This document shows, piece by piece, positions 1 to 10,599 of a DNA stretch of 64,000 bases (positions are counted from its first letter, which is position 1; each line of letters opens with the position of its first letter). This DNA comes from Boswellia sacra (Eukaryota > Streptophyta > Magnoliopsida > Sapindales > Burseraceae), in contig SNVD02002464.1 in NCBI GenBank assembly GCA_013180625.2, forward strand, positions 99,759 to 163,758, in the 5' to 3' direction. Made by a program: the position numbers and the translations under genes. The notes below the pieces were generated by a model that ran no database searches, had not been told where the DNA came from, and saw only the letters and a list, made by a program, of their open reading frames with translations.

Positions 1-1430
1 TTAGATATGGGAAAATACAAGCAACTTCAATTAGAGAATTGGATAACAATTCTTGCACAATCAACTCACAAAAACCATATCAAGGGCTTTGAAATCACCC
101 TCAACCAATTCAGATTTAGTTACACATATTCAGATAGAATACAAATACAATACAATATGGAGACATTCCAGAAAATGAGAGGGAAAGGAAAACTTAGCAA
201 ATTTGATGAAATCTATTAGGATTTGTAGTTCTTCCTCTTTCCAAGCCTTCAATCTCCTTCAAGAACTCCAAGAGATAAGAGAAATCCAAAGATGCAGCCT
301 CCTCCACGTTCTCCCCTCTTCAAGTTATGAAAATAAAACCCTAAAATGTGTTTATATACTCTGCTACAGTAACCTGCTACAGTGTCCCGTATTATACATG
401 CTACAGTGATTTGTGGAATTACATTTCTACACTTCTCACACTGTTTTGATTATAACTTTCGGTACACTGAATGGATTTATGAACCGTAAATTTCTCTAGA
501 AAATAGACTTCGAGAGCTTTCCAACGGTATATAACATGCTATCCGGTTCATTGTATATCAATACAATTATATCCGAGAAAATGATTGACTAGCAGAGGTG
601 AAAATGAAGGGTTTTACTTCACTTTGGTGCAAGTTCCTCCAAAACTCCTACAAGCATCAAAACCACACAAAAACATAAAAATACCAAGGATTATAGCAAA
701 GAAACATAGATGAATTGATATGAAAATGATACATAAATAAACCCCTATCGAAAGCCATCATTGAGAGTAACCTTAGGGGTATCTGGGAAATATGTTGAGG
801 TCACCCACTCATATGAAAAGGGCTACCTCTATATTGTGTGAAAGCTATTGTATTAATCTAGAGAAATTCACATTGAAATCAATTTTTGTGTGTGTAAGAA
901 GCATGCTTAAGTTGATCACTCAATTGAGTTAAGAAGAAAAATATCTTTCATGTGAAAATTAAAACAGCTCTGAAATATGCTTTCTTAGAATAATTCATAT
1001 GATAATTCAGATATTACTATTATGTTATTGTTAACTGTGTTCTGTTATGTTTTTCATAACAATGTCTTTTGTGCTTACCCAAAATTTAAGTTTCTTATGT
1101 GTCCATTTGTCAAAATGCCATGTCAGCATTATTGAATTAAGGGAGAGAAGTTTCAGTGGCGAGAATCCGAATTCTATTAGAATTTCTTAATTCAAATTAG
1201 AATTAAATTTGAATTGTTGTCCATTAATGACAGTTATTAAACGTTTTTGGAAATAGATTTAACATTAAATTTTGCTAAAAAAATGGTTTTTAAATTTTGG
1301 CCGAGTATATAACAAAACTTGTTAAGGCATTCCCTGTTTATCCATACTCCAACTACAGTTTGTTCCCTGTCCCGTGGCTTGCTTCTCTCTTCCTGTTCTG
1401 AAACTTTTCTATAGACCAGTAACCCTAACC
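1..1430. other. Non-coding lead-in to the env-like frame; probable LTR-type fragment at about 330-760
   Basis: No gene is recognised here. Bases 355-415 repeat the word CTACAG (tgctacagt three times), and 470-560 describe a stretch of the kind common in plant LTRs (a 'ctttccaacggta' word also recurs in spirit in the LTRs at 44128 and 51130). From 760 to 1430 the sequence is AT-rich. A TATA-like word (gagtatataaca) lies at about 1303-1314, some 120 bases before the ATG at 1431, so the following frame may have had its own promoter. If the block to 4833 is one Sirevirus-like element, the end of its pol gene should lie here, but I cannot read it. Confidence 0.3.
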
Positions 1431-3200
1431 ATGGCGACCTCCTATGATTCGATAAAGACAGCCAGTTCTTCATCTTCTCCTAGCGGCTCCAGTTACAACA
1501 AGAGTGACTGCATTCAATCATCTCCGACGCAACAAGCACATGCTGAGATTGCAACTGATCTAACCATAAGCGAGGACGAGTTAGCTCTAGTGAAGAGGAT
1601 GAAAGACAAAGTCAAGCCAAAGTACAACAAATTCCTTACGGCAGCCATCGAACAAAAGTTTGTGAAGTTCACTTCAAAACGGAATCTGCGGACGGAAAGA
1701 CTGGTGAAACTATCAGATTTCGACTCCTATGGCTTGAGTGAGATGATTGAGTCTATTTACTGGACTCCTACGGTAACAAACTTTCTACCCCTTGTGAAGG
1801 CTTTAATTCAAGAATTTTATGCAAACATCTCATCTGCCATTGATGATCCTAAAAGCTTTCTGTATCACAAAGTTTATTGTAGAGAAAAGTTTGTTAAGTT
1901 GTCTCCGAATGTTATAAACACTTTCCTAGACATTCCCATAGGCAGTTTACATGCATTAGATGAAGAATATAACATGGCTGAAGTAATAGAGGAATTGACT
2001 GGCAGAACAGACATTGTTTGGTAGCCGAAGGATGGTATAGACCAGCAATACCTTAGGAAGAAATATCGAGTGTTGCATAAGATAGCTCAATTTAACTGGC
2101 TTCCTTCTTCCCATCAAAATCAGGTTCGGGAAGACAGAGTGAAACTTCTGTTTTATTTAGGCACCAATCGACCAATTAACTTTGGTTTGCTAGCCTATAA
2201 ATCAATTGTACAGATTGGATCTTATCACTCTGATTATTATTTGCTTGTGTTTCCCTGTTTGATTCAAGGGATTCTTGCACAGAATAACATCCCAATGAGC
2301 TACAATGAACAAACTGAAATTCTGTCTAAATCTATTACAAAGGAATTTTTTCAAAGACTGCATGACAAATCTGACTTACCTGCACCTGAACCGAAACCCA
2401 AGAGAGTCAAGAAAAATCAATTGAACAATATTGAAGAACAACTTGCACTGATCAACTCTACCTTGACAAAAATTGTGCAGGATTTGAAAGAAATTAAACT
2501 CAAGCAATCTGCTGTGGAAGCAAATTTTTCAGGACATCCTGGTACTACCACAGCACCACAACCCATGGAGCATCAGATTGTGGTTCCTGAGAAACCAACT
2601 GAGTCCATACCTGAGGCTGATGAACCACTGACTAAGGAACCTGAACAAATGCTTGCAGCAGGTCAAGCTGCACAATCTGCTATTAAGACAAACATAACAG
2701 CAGAATAAAAGCAGAAGGAAAAGACAATCAAGACTCTTATCAAGGGAACTAGAAGGAAGGGAAAGAAGACAGTTAAAGTGATGAAGAAACCATCTGACCA
2801 GAAGAAGAAGAAAATCCAATCATCAGCTCAAGTTTTAAGAGATGAATCTGTGTTAGATGAACCAACACAAGCAGAATCCGGAATGAAACAGCCTTCATCA
2901 CTTGCTGAGGAAGAACCTTATGATTTCCCTCTCCTTGAAGAAACTGAAGCAGAATCTCATACCTCTCCACCACCAACTCAAACAACAAGTGTAGAACTTC
3001 GTGAGAAAGAAATTAGAAGAATTGTAGCTGAAGTTACCGCTACTTCTTCTGAAAATACTGATGCACACCCAGCACCTGTTCCATCTGAATAGCCTACCCC
3101 CACTACTTAGCGCAGGTTTAAATCTGTTGCTCGCAAAACTAGAAAGTGCCCTGGCAGCTCCACTTCTCCACCAGTTTGCAAGTCTCCCAGACTTAGTTAG
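1431..3200 (+). pseudogene. Env-like / 'putative plant transposon protein' ORF of a Sirevirus-like element, with in-frame stops
   Basis: One reading frame runs from the ATG at 1431 to 3200, broken only by stops at 2022 (TAG), 2706 (TAA), 3090 (TAG) and 3108 (TAG). The ATG at 1431 is chosen because a Ser-rich leader follows it; an upstream in-frame ATG exists at 1374. The first 200 residues contain a globular region (NKFLTAAIEQKFVKF, then LSPNVINTFLDIP) like the domain annotated as 'putative plant transposon protein' in plant retroelements. The second part continues it (INFGLLAYKSIVQIG), followed by a short coiled coil (IEEQLALINSTLTKIVQDLK) and a long acidic, Pro/Glu-rich low-complexity tail with a Lys-rich patch. 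It lies just upstream of a polypurine tract and 3' LTR, where Sireviruses carry an env-like ORF. No signal peptide or membrane helix is evident, so 'env-like' refers to position only. Confidence 0.55.
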
Positions 3201-3572
3201 TTTTGGTTACTTGTGATGAAATCAAAGGGGAGATCAGGGAGAGATATACTGTTGATTCTTTTTATACTGATGTTGCTAATCTTTTTGTTGTTTTTGTTAT
3301 CTCTTTAACTATGTTATATGTTTATTTTTGTTTTTTGTTTGTTGCTTATTCCTCAAAGGTGTAAGAAAGAAGTGAGGGGGAGTAAGAACTCAATTTCTTA
3401 TGCTATGTGCGTACATTTGACCTATTTTGATGTTATGTGTTTTTTTTTTTTTTTTGTGTTTCATTTTGATTGCGGGATAGACAAAGTTGTGACAGTGTTC
3501 TGTTATAATTTTTGTAACAGCTCACATATTATTTTTACTAGAAACAGTTTAGTGCTTTCATCACAAGTTGCC

Positions 3573-3585
3573 AAAAAGGGGGAGA
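3573..3585 (+). other. Polypurine tract of the Sirevirus-like element
   Basis: The tract aaaaagggggaga sits one base before a TG that opens the LTR. The same tract, on the other strand, precedes the 3' LTR of the element at 43129-51985, which supports a Sirevirus-type copia assignment. Confidence 0.7.
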
Positions 3586-3586
3586 T

Positions 3587-4833
3587 TGTTAATGTTGAGA
3601 TGTGTCGAGATATGTCGAGCTGTGTCGAGTTGATTATGTCAAGATGTGTCAAGATATGTCGAGATGTGTCGAGTTGATTATGTCAAGCTTATTGGTGTCA
3701 AGTGTGTTTGTCAAGTTTTTGTCGAGTTTCGATTTCATCTAGTGTCGAGATTTTGTCGAGTTGCGATATCATCCGGTGTCGAGAGTTTGTCGAGTGTCGA
3801 GCTTTAGTCGAGTATTGTGATTGTGTCACATGTCGAGTCTGTTGTGTCAAACTTGTTGAGTGTCGAGTTTCAAGTGTCGAGTGTTGAGTAGTGTATGTCG
3901 AGCACTTGTACCGAGAAGTTGGTGACGAGATCTTTTTTGTGTCAACATACATGTGTCATGCACATGTTATATTTTGATCAACTTGTGATAAAACAAGAAT
4001 GTTATTTTGATTATTATTTTACTATTTCTAGAATTATATTTTAGGAATGTTTTGATTTATAATAAATATCTCTTTAGATTATGATATAGTATCTTGTATT
4101 CTAATTAGAATAGGAAAAAAATATTTATTTATCCTAATTCCTTAGGAGTTTGATTATATCACTTCCTATTTTATTTCTCCTAATCCTAATATGATTTTGA
4201 TTAGATCTTTTATAGGATTTCTAAGAGATTTCGTTCAGGCCTCTCACTATATATATATATATCATGTAATAACCAGGCAGAAAAACACGTTGAAGAGAGA
4301 TTAACTGGTTAGCTGATTTGGTTGTGAGAGAGTCTTGATTTTGGCATTCCATGAATTGATAGAAGAGCTTCAACGCAATTTGGGATGTTTCTTTAATTTG
4401 ATTCTTTGAGTCTTTGATTCATGTATGAGTGGTAGAAATCGTACATGAGTTGTTGATTGAGTCTGTGTGAGTTAGTAGACACTTGGGATAACTTGCGGGT
4501 TAAGTGTTTATGTAATTCAACGTCAAACTTCGTGTGTTATTTATAACTTAACAGTGTGCTGTTAAGTTATCTGCGACAGAGAGTGGACAGTGTCACTAGA
4601 GTTTATGATCTTTGTGAAGATTTTGTTTTACAAAGATTAGGTCAATGTGTGAGAGTGAGTCAGCACTGTAAAAGGTCCTAAAGATTGTACAAACAAGAAC
4701 TTAGTGAATTGTAGCTCTATAACTGTCCGTGGATGTAAGTTGTATAACCAAACCACGTAAAAATCCTCTTGTACCAATTTACTTTACTGTTTACTGTTTT
4801 GTTTTATATAACTGCATATTTCCAGAACTCTCA
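3587..4833 (+). mobile_element. 3' LTR of a Sirevirus-like copia element
   Basis: The proposed LTR starts TGTTAATG directly after the polypurine tract and ends ...AACTCTCA at 4833, about 1.25 kb. A TATA-like run (ctatatatatatatatat) is at about 4247-4262, in the place expected for an LTR promoter. The U3 part holds a GTCGAG repeat (separate entry). The matching 5' LTR is not in the window, so the right boundary rests only on the terminal CA and could be off by a few bases. Confidence 0.55.
3596..3906 (+). repeat. Irregular GTCGAG-rich repeat array inside the LTR
   Basis: About 16 exact GTCGAG words plus several variants (GTCAAG) occur in about 310 bases, usually as TGTGTCGAG or TTGTCGAG with spacers of 2-20 bases. 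One longer unit of about 55 bases (gtcgagttgattatgtcaag) occurs twice near 3625-3690. The rest of the LTR has none. Confidence 0.8.
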
Positions 4834-5253
4834 CTATGTAATATAAAATTAATATTTTACCTTTAAATTTATGTTATTAAAAGTTGAGTCAAAGCACAAA
4901 ATACGAAATTGAGCTTTTTTTTAATATTTTAAACGTATGAGTAAAGATGAGTAAAAACATTTAATTAAATTTTAAGGGAACGTTGTAATTGAAAAATAAT
5001 GGAGAAAATCATCCTTAAGAAGCCTATTGAAATCGAGAAAAGGAAAAGAGATATACTGTTTGGTTAAGAAGAAAATACGGAGAAGAGGGAAAGAGATAAA
5101 GTTGCCATAGAGTCAGAGAAAATCAAGAAAAGAAATCATTAATTTTGTTTTTCTTTAACTAAGGGTAAATTAGTAATTCAGTAGTTGACAGATGGAAAAT
5201 TCAAGTTGACTAACAGAATTCGTTGCTCATGGTATTTTGCTGTTTAATCTTCA
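4834..5253. other. AT-rich spacer without recognised genes
   Basis: I see no coding frame or element signature between the LTR end and the target duplication of the next element. Confidence 0.5.
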
Positions 5254-5262
5254 AAAATTTAT

Positions 5263-6693
5263 GGGATATCAAAAATTTACCCCCTAAGGTTAATCGAAAA
5301 TACAAATTATCCTCTGTATTATTAAAATTACAAATTACCCCTGATTTTTGAATTCTGACGTTAAATTAAACGGAGTAGGGGTATTATTGAAAATAAAACT
5401 CGTGCGATAAAATTAAGGGATATTTAACAATTTACCCCCTGAGGTTAAACGAAAATACAAATTTTTCCCTCCCGAGGATAAAAATAATTAAAAAATTATG
5501 ATGAAAACAATAATAATAATTAAAAATATTTAAAACTTTATTGAATAAATAATAAAAAGTAAATTTGAACCAAATTGAACCTACCCAAATTGGGCGGTGG
5601 CGAGTTCTAGTAGAGGAGAGAAAGGAGGAATTGGTGACGTAACCAATTTCATCAATGAAGAGAAGGAAGCGACGATCGTGGGGATGGTAATTCGTGTCAT
5701 ATGTGTCGACCCATTTAATTGTTTGTGACAAGACATGAAAAGCAGATTCGATACAGTTATTAAATACGTCACCCACGTGTTGTAATCGTGTCATATTTAA
5801 TTAACATAATTTACTTAATTGTTTAATCTAATTATGCATAGTATATCATATTCTATATATTTATATCAATTAAAATTATTTTTAGAATATGAATAATTGT
5901 TAGTATACAAAAATTATTAAAATCATTACAATTTACTATTATGTAAATTAATTTAGTTTATAATATAAAATTTTTAATTTTATAATACATATGTTGTAAG
6001 AAGATAAAAATTATATCATTAAATAAGCTTGCATGTTAATGATTAATAAGATATATTTAACTATTCATGTCATTAAACTGGTTGGTGTGTTGAACAACTT
6101 CAACATGAATTCGACCCATTTATTAATCATGTGTCGTGTTCGTATCGTATTTGTATCATGTTTGGGTGTCATGATTCAAATTACCAGCCCTAGACAATGG
6201 CGGTGTGCGGGGAAGATCTGGTGAAGCACTAGGGAGAGGTTGTGGAGATTGCCGGTAGAGGAGAGACAGAGAAGGAGACGGAGAAAGAAAGAAAGAAAGA
6301 AAGGTAAGGGTGCTTAGGTGATTTTAGAAAAGTGAGTGAAGGTATTTGTATCTATATAAGGGCATTTTGGTTGAATAGCATATATTATCCTCTCTCATCT
6401 TTTTTCACTTAATTTAATGTCGAAATTCAAAAATAAGGAAAAATTTGTAATTTCAAAATATGCAGGGAGAATTTGCCTTTTTGCTTAATCTCAGGGGATA
6501 AATTGTTAATATCAAATGACCGAACATGAAGTTATTTTGGTAAAATTGTGAAGTATTTTTTTCTCTCCTCCTTTTTAGTTTAATTTAACATCAAAATTCA
6601 AAAATCAAGAAATAATTTATAATTTTAAATATTACAGAAGATAATTTATATTTTCGATTAACTTAACCTTGGAGGGTAAATTATTAATATCCC
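5263..6693. mobile_element. Non-autonomous Mutator-like element with 9-bp target duplication
   Basis: The ends are GGGATATCAAAAATTTACCC at 5263 and its inverted counterpart ending ...AATATCCC at 6693. The terminal inverted repeats extend about 130 bases. The 9-bp flank aaaatttat is identical on both sides (5254-5262 and 6694-6702), the hallmark of Mutator-superfamily insertion. A second, inner inverted pair of the same type starts at 5417 (GGGATATTTAAC) and ends near 6513. The interior has no transposase. It contains a GA-rich stretch that could derive from a host gene, interrupted by a hAT-type MITE at 5679-6192. Short open frames across the terminal repeats are not genes. Confidence 0.85.
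5679..6192. mobile_element. hAT-type MITE nested in the Mutator-like element
   Basis: The left end tggggatggtaatt and the right end aattaccagcccta form an imperfect terminal inverted repeat. Flanking octamers are gacgatcg (5671-5678) and gacaatgg (6193-6200), 6 of 8 matching, as expected for an old hAT insertion. GTGTCGACCCATT-like words sit just inside both ends. The interior is AT-rich with no coding capacity. Confidence 0.65.
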
Positions 6694-7789
6694 AAAATTT
6701 ATTCACAATTCTTAACGGCAGCCTGAGGCTGGGGTGTATGAGTTATTACAATGGGAAAAATTGGGAGCAAAGTAGATTTTAATCGGTAGCCCTTTGCAAT
6801 GTAACCTTTTTTAATCTAAAGCCCAAGACACCTTTTCCTTCCCAAATATTTTCCAGTTTATTTGCAAGCGGTCTTCACCGTATCAGGTTCACAGAATTGG
6901 CTCGTTTGCTCAAATTTTATATAATTGCAATAATTGTTCTCTGTTTGGTTGCTAGGAAACTGTTGGAAACTCTTGATTGTCCTTTTTTTTTTTGGTTCTT
7001 TTGGGTTATGTTTTACAATTTGGCTGTACTGAGGTAATCTGACATTTTAGTTTCTTCAATTTCTGGTTTGCTGGGTTTACTCATTTGTGATTTTGGTTGA
7101 AAGCGTTGTCGAGAATGCTTTAGCAACTGATTTCATTTGTTGCGCTTTAGTAATCTCGATTTGGTTGGAGGGAAAATGTGATAATTTTGGAACTAGACTT
7201 GGGAATCAAATCTTGCAATCTGGAGTTGTTGCAAGGATTCTAATAGTGGGAAAATTGTTTGCTTTGTCATGGCTAAAAGGAGATTGTGAAACTTAAAAAC
7301 ATTGCGGTTATGGGCAAATACTGGCTTTTGGGAGCAGTGGGTTTAGGGAATTCAACTAGAAAGTATAGCATTTGAAATTCATAAACTAGAATCAGAATGA
7401 CAGACACCCATTACGACCCTTTAAAACTTCCAAGAGGGATTGGGAAATTGGATGTTAAATATAATCTTAAGCAATTTGATAATTCTGATGTTGTCCATTA
7501 CAAAGTGAAGATGGAATTATGCATACACCTCTCATCTGTCCAGTACTATCATCCTTAACTGAAATGACCTTTGTCTTTATATGGAGCACTTTGCGATAAA
7601 TTTTGGGTTGCCAACTTGCCATTTCCGCTTATGTTTACCACATTCTGTCGTGGTTGATGGATTGCGATTATTTGTTGCCATACATGATGCTTATGTTATA
7701 TCTGGCTGTACTCTTATTGAACTCTTTTAGCTAATGAGTTTTGCTGTATATTGCCATTAACCAAGTCTATACTTCTTCTGAAATTTTAG

Positions 7790-7819
7790 AAAGGAATCAG
7801 TGGGATCTACAGAGCAAGC
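7790..7819 (+). other. 5' UTR segment of APC13 after a leader intron
   Basis: A splice acceptor (gaaattttag) ends at 7789 and is followed by 30 untranslated bases before the start codon. This implies a leader intron. The upstream leader exon probably lies near 6850-6895, but its donor is not certain. Confidence 0.45.
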
Positions 7820-8437
7820 ATGTCAGAAATAAGCAAGGGTATACTTACAGATATTGTGGATGAGGAATGGATGAGAGACACTCTACCTGATGATGGTTAC
7901 ATTTTTCTCTGCCTCTTTAAATATTGGAATTTGCTGATCTATGGTTTCTTCATAACTCATTTGTTCAAATCATTCTTTAATTATTAATGCAGATCTTCCA
8001 TTGCCACCAGTACAGGTTGTTCGGTCTGATGATACTGAAGACCCAAGTATGTCCGTTTGTAGCTCTTTCCATTAAACCAATGCACTTATTATCTGGATAA
8101 TAGGATTTGGGAACTTTATTATTTTTGGTTTATCTGAATGTCCATCTTAAATTCCCACCTAAGCTAAGCTTGTAAATCTGTTTCATACAAGTGTAAGTCT
8201 AGATATGATATAATAAAAAAGAGCACTGTTTGCAATGCAGTATTGGAGCGCAATACCAATTGTTCTCTTCATTTGTGATATCATGATTAATTTGTACAGA
8301 TTTTATACTTATCCTCTACCTATGTTTTTTTATAAACATTATGCCTAAGTAAACTATTTTTTGTCAATTTTTTAGACCAAGAGGCTCAACACGTAAATCA
8401 AGATACTTGGCATGATCTTGCAGCTGGCACTCAGTGA
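7820..8437 (+). CDS. APC13: Anaphase-promoting complex subunit 13 (APC13/BONSAI type), three coding exons
   Basis: APC13 is a small structural subunit of the anaphase-promoting complex, the ubiquitin ligase that drives cell-cycle progression in the nucleus. Coding exons are 7820-7895, 7993-8046 and 8376-8437, joined across introns with GT donors (7896, 8047) and AG acceptors (ending 7992, 8375). Together they encode exactly 63 residues ending at TGA 8435-8437, the length I know for plant APC13. Recognised family signatures are [21 protein letters not shown] across the first junction (quoted here in parts: [13 protein letters not shown], then DDDLPLPP) and the C-terminal W-x-DLA motif. It is intact. 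Because each exon is short it is easy to miss. Mobile elements lie on both sides: a Mutator-like element ends about 1.1 kb before the ATG. Confidence 0.93.
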
Positions 8438-9464
8438 AACTTGCGGTTATATTTAGTGTATCTTGAAACAGATACTTGGTGAGGTCTTTAGATACCTGTA
8501 TTGTAAATTTTCGATGTGGCTAAGTACTGGTTTTTTTTAAATGCAATTTCACTTATGTAATGGAGATTTACATCCACCGGTGAAATTGGGGCCTCCATCT
8601 TCTTTATTTGATTGGAAAAATGTAGCATGTTGTGGAAGAAAGCTGGAAGTATGCATGTTAGATATTTATTTCAACCTACATTATTGGCTTTTGAAGGAAA
8701 GTTGCATTGCAAGCAAGGTCAATTAAATTATGGGATTAAAAATATTCAGTGGTGTTCCCAACTTGTCCTAGCGAGGTGTAGCATTAGCACGTCTTAAAAG
8801 ATTGGTTACTTCAGTAACTATTACTTATCCAACTACCGAAAATTCAATGTTCTGCTTAATCTTTCCAAATGTATTAGAATCTGAGGATAAAATAAATGAC
8901 AGAGTCTACACACATCCAGGTGGATGTGGTCTCGCCATCGTGCTATTGCACTCAAATAACTGCTGTTTCCAGCTTCCAGGATAGTTGTGATAATATATAA
9001 AGGATATTCAAGCGTCCTCGGCTTGCCCAGTGAAATCTTAAGCTTTTGCTAGCACGAAGTGCTAATGCTGATGAGATTACTGTCAATTAGCATGTGACAT
9101 ATCACTTCTTGCACTGTCTAGTAGACATCACCAACCTTTTTAGCTTCATCACTGATACGGAGAATTTTTTATCCATCTCGGGGGCAACCATTGTAAAACA
9201 TCGCTAAACTTGTCAGGCTAGTTGTCATCCATCCTTCCGACCCTGGAATTGTCTTTTTTTTAGCTGTTCGTATGTTCGATCTTCTTGCAAGTAAAAATCT
9301 CTACTCCCCCAAAGAGCTCAAACACCATCAACAAAAGGGAATTTTTTTTCTTTATTTATTTTTGTTTTTTCTTTAAAAAAATACTTAATGAGATCTGAAA
9401 CTAGCTGTGTTCATGTTCTAAATATAATGTGCATTATATTCCTTATTCATCCCCCATTAGACAT
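8438..9464 (+). other. 3' UTR and downstream spacer of APC13
   Basis: The sequence continues as plausible 3' UTR for some hundred bases. Short open frames at 8541-8984 show no recognisable protein features. No other gene is seen. Confidence 0.4.
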
Positions 9465-10590
9465 GTAAAACAATGTACCGTGTCGGCACGGTTCAAAAAT
9501 TTTATGTCCATAACACTAGCCGTACCATACTTGGCCCAGCACAAATAGTATTTCGTGCCGTATCGTGCCTAACACTAAACAAATGGACGCCTAGCACAGT
9601 TCATATGGCATAGCCCAAGTAGATCGTGTCGTGCCTAGAGCAGTGCCTTTTGTAGTTGTCCCAAATGAGGCAAAGATATGTATAAAATTTTGTTGTCTTT
9701 GACTTTTAAATTTAAAAAGACAGTCGTGTATCTTAAAGAGACTAACTAACCACTTATTTGAAAGCCTAAACGTCTCTTCTAAGAAAAATAGACTTATTTT
9801 TAAAATCAATTTGAATTTTTTTTAATACCTATATTTTTTAAAGAATTTATAAATAAAAATTTAAAAATATTTTTATTAATTATTACTACCTTGAGTTAAA
9901 ATTTATTTCATTTGCTTTGTTCAAAGTAAAAATCGTAAAATTTTATTTAAATAAATGTATATATACTAGTCAATTTTTTTTAAAAAAATTCAAATTCTTA
10001 TTAATAATTTGAACTTAAAATACAATTCTTAAAACATAGTATGAGAATTCTATCATTACAATTAAGACTCATTTTGTATCATTTCTTTTTATTAAAAATG
10101 GTTCATTCTATGAGATAGATTAAAAAAATGGAGATTTATGGGAAGGAGTAAAATAGGAGTGTAGAATCAAGTAAACTAGGAATATAGAAAGCATGGGAGA
10201 TAAATAGAAAGTAAGAAAAGAAAATAAATATCACTTGACTTTCAATTGCTACAAAATTACAATAAAACAACTTGGTTCCTTAATATATTCATTTAAATCT
10301 AATGATTTATTTCTTTTAATTCAAAGTGGATTTATTTTATTAAATGAATTAAAAATGTAACAGTACTCATTCGTACCTATTCGTACCTATTCATGCTTAT
10401 CGTACTTCGTGTTTGACACGGTCCAATTGTGCTTCATGTCGGCACGGTCTGTCATGCCAAAACTTTAAGTCCAGTCCAATCTAGTCAAATCCTCATTCTG
10501 TACTGTACCATATCGCTACAATATTCGTGTTCGTGTTGTACTCGTATTGTAGGATTTCGCACTAGACCATGTCATGCTTGTCCCAGGCTG
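9465..10590. repeat. Probable non-autonomous DNA transposon remnant with GTGTCGGCACGG-type ends
   Basis: The word tgtcggcacggt occurs near both margins (about 9482 and 10438) with related text after it (ttatgtcc / ttaagtcc). The blocks are rich in CGTGCC/CGTACC words, as seen in many plant hAT MITEs. The centre (9800-10380) is very AT-rich. I could not define terminal repeats or a target duplication. Confidence 0.3.
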
Positions 10591-10599
10591 GGCTCCTTT

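Noticed and set aside
5432..5794. A 120-codon frame on the - strand
   Set aside because: It crosses Mutator-like and hAT-type element ends and cannot be a gene.
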